DNA of 5,288 bases from Methanofollis sp. GTDB taxonomy: Archaea > Halobacteriota > Methanomicrobia > Methanomicrobiales > Methanofollaceae. Location: NCBI GenBank assembly GCA_028696365.1, contig JAQVHG010000051.1, positions 1-5,288 of the forward strand, written 5' to 3'. How positions within the stretch are numbered: the first letter of the stretch is position 1; each line of letters begins with the position of its first letter. The position numbers and the translations under genes were made by a program. The notes below the pieces were generated by a model, which was given only the letters and a program-made list of their open reading frames with translations, made no database searches and was not told the origin of the DNA. Shown here one piece after another: positions 4,863 through 5,288 of this stretch.

Positions 4863-5288
4863 ATGGATGAATTCATGCAGGCCGCCATCGAAGAAGCCAG
4901 ACAGGGACGTCTCGAAGGCGGCATCCCCATCGGCTCGGTGCTGGTGATCAACGGCACAATCGTTGGTCGGGGACACAATCGCAGGGTGCAGAAGGACAGC
5001 GCCATTTTACACGCCGAGATGGACTGCCTGGAAAATGCGGGCCGGCTCAAGCCCAGCGAGTACCGGAGGGCAGTGCTGTACTCGACGCTTTCCCCCTGCG
5101 ATATGTGCAGCGGCGCAGTCCTCCTCTACAAAATACCCAGAGTCGTGATCGGAGAAAACCAGACCTTCAAGGGACCGGAAGAATATCTCCGAACCCGGAG
5201 GGTCGAAGTGCTCGTCATGGACGACGAGGAGTGCAGGCGTCTGATGTCTGAGTTCATGGCGGAAAATCCTGAATTGTGGAACGAGGAT
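4863..5288 (+). CDS. Yeast Fcy1-like zinc cytosine deaminase (3' end beyond window)
   Basis: 142 codons are visible and the frame is open at the window edge. The product belongs to the zinc-dependent cytidine deaminase-like fold and aligns along its whole length with yeast cytosine deaminase Fcy1, which converts cytosine to uracil and ammonia in pyrimidine salvage. The zinc ligands are H50, C79 and C82 (HAE and PCDMC), with E52 as the proton shuttle. N39 in GRGHN and F102 in the NQTFKG segment match yeast N51 and F114. GGIPIG (19-24), TLSPCDMCSGA (75-85), Y108L-TR (108-112) and the tail NPELWNED (135-142) also follow yeast. The yeast tail ends EDIGE, so only a few codons are probably missing. 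The start is supported by AGGGGTG 8 bases upstream. GC is high (68% in one sampled line). Tadpole-like tRNA adenosine deaminase or guanine deaminase is less likely, because the C-terminal W-x-E-D tail is typical of the Fcy1 group. Substrate remains inferred. Confidence 0.88.
   Translation, partial: MDEFMQAAIEEARQGRLEGGIPIGSVLVINGTIVGRGHNRRVQKDSAILHAEMDCLENAGRLKPSEYRRAVLYSTLSPCDMCSGAVLLYKIPRVVIGENQTFKGPEEYLRTRRVEVLVMDDEECRRLMSEFMAENPELWNED

Overview
The window looks like a chromosomal segment of a methanogenic euryarchaeon, most likely of the order Methanomicrobiales (Methanoculleus/Methanofollis type). This is inferred from the archaeal style of HflX, the GC-rich coding DNA, GGAGG/GGGG-type ribosome binding sites, and an exported protein rich in N-glycosylation sequons. 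No gene in the window is by itself diagnostic of the genus.

Layout: (1) 11-1258 (+) is a complete HflX-type ribosome-associated GTPase. Its DNA is clearly less GC-rich than the genes at the right. (2) 1259-1680 has no convincing gene and is built of repeats. A 234-bp MITE-like unit (1285-1518) has 18-bp terminal inverted repeats and a possible degenerate 8-bp target duplication, and a further copy of the same end lies at 1642-1674. (3) 1681-2172 (-) is a small Ala-rich protein of the 'putative immunity protein' (Imm-5-like) kind, tightly bracketed by two copies of the same repeat end. (4) 2173-2858 is a second long non-coding stretch. It holds a second small MITE-like unit (2185-2322), a 19/20 inverted repeat built on the word GGTGCGAA, and a strong stem-loop at 2509-2540. 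(5) 2859-4331 (-) is an exported 490-residue protein of unknown function with a TTG start. (6) 4579-4749 (+) is a possible 56-codon gene. (7) 4863-5288 (+) is a zinc-dependent cytosine deaminase closely resembling yeast Fcy1, open at the window end.

The genes do not form one operon or pathway. hflX and the immunity-like gene converge on the repeat block, and the exported-protein gene diverges from the small ORF and the deaminase. The clearest accessory signal is the repeat family GGCTCTGTAGAAATC, with five copies in about 1 kb around the immunity-like gene. Its ends resemble IS6-family termini, but no transposase is present. I see no complete new system; the immunity-like gene flanked by repeats and the structured GGTGCGAA region are the parts most worth following up.
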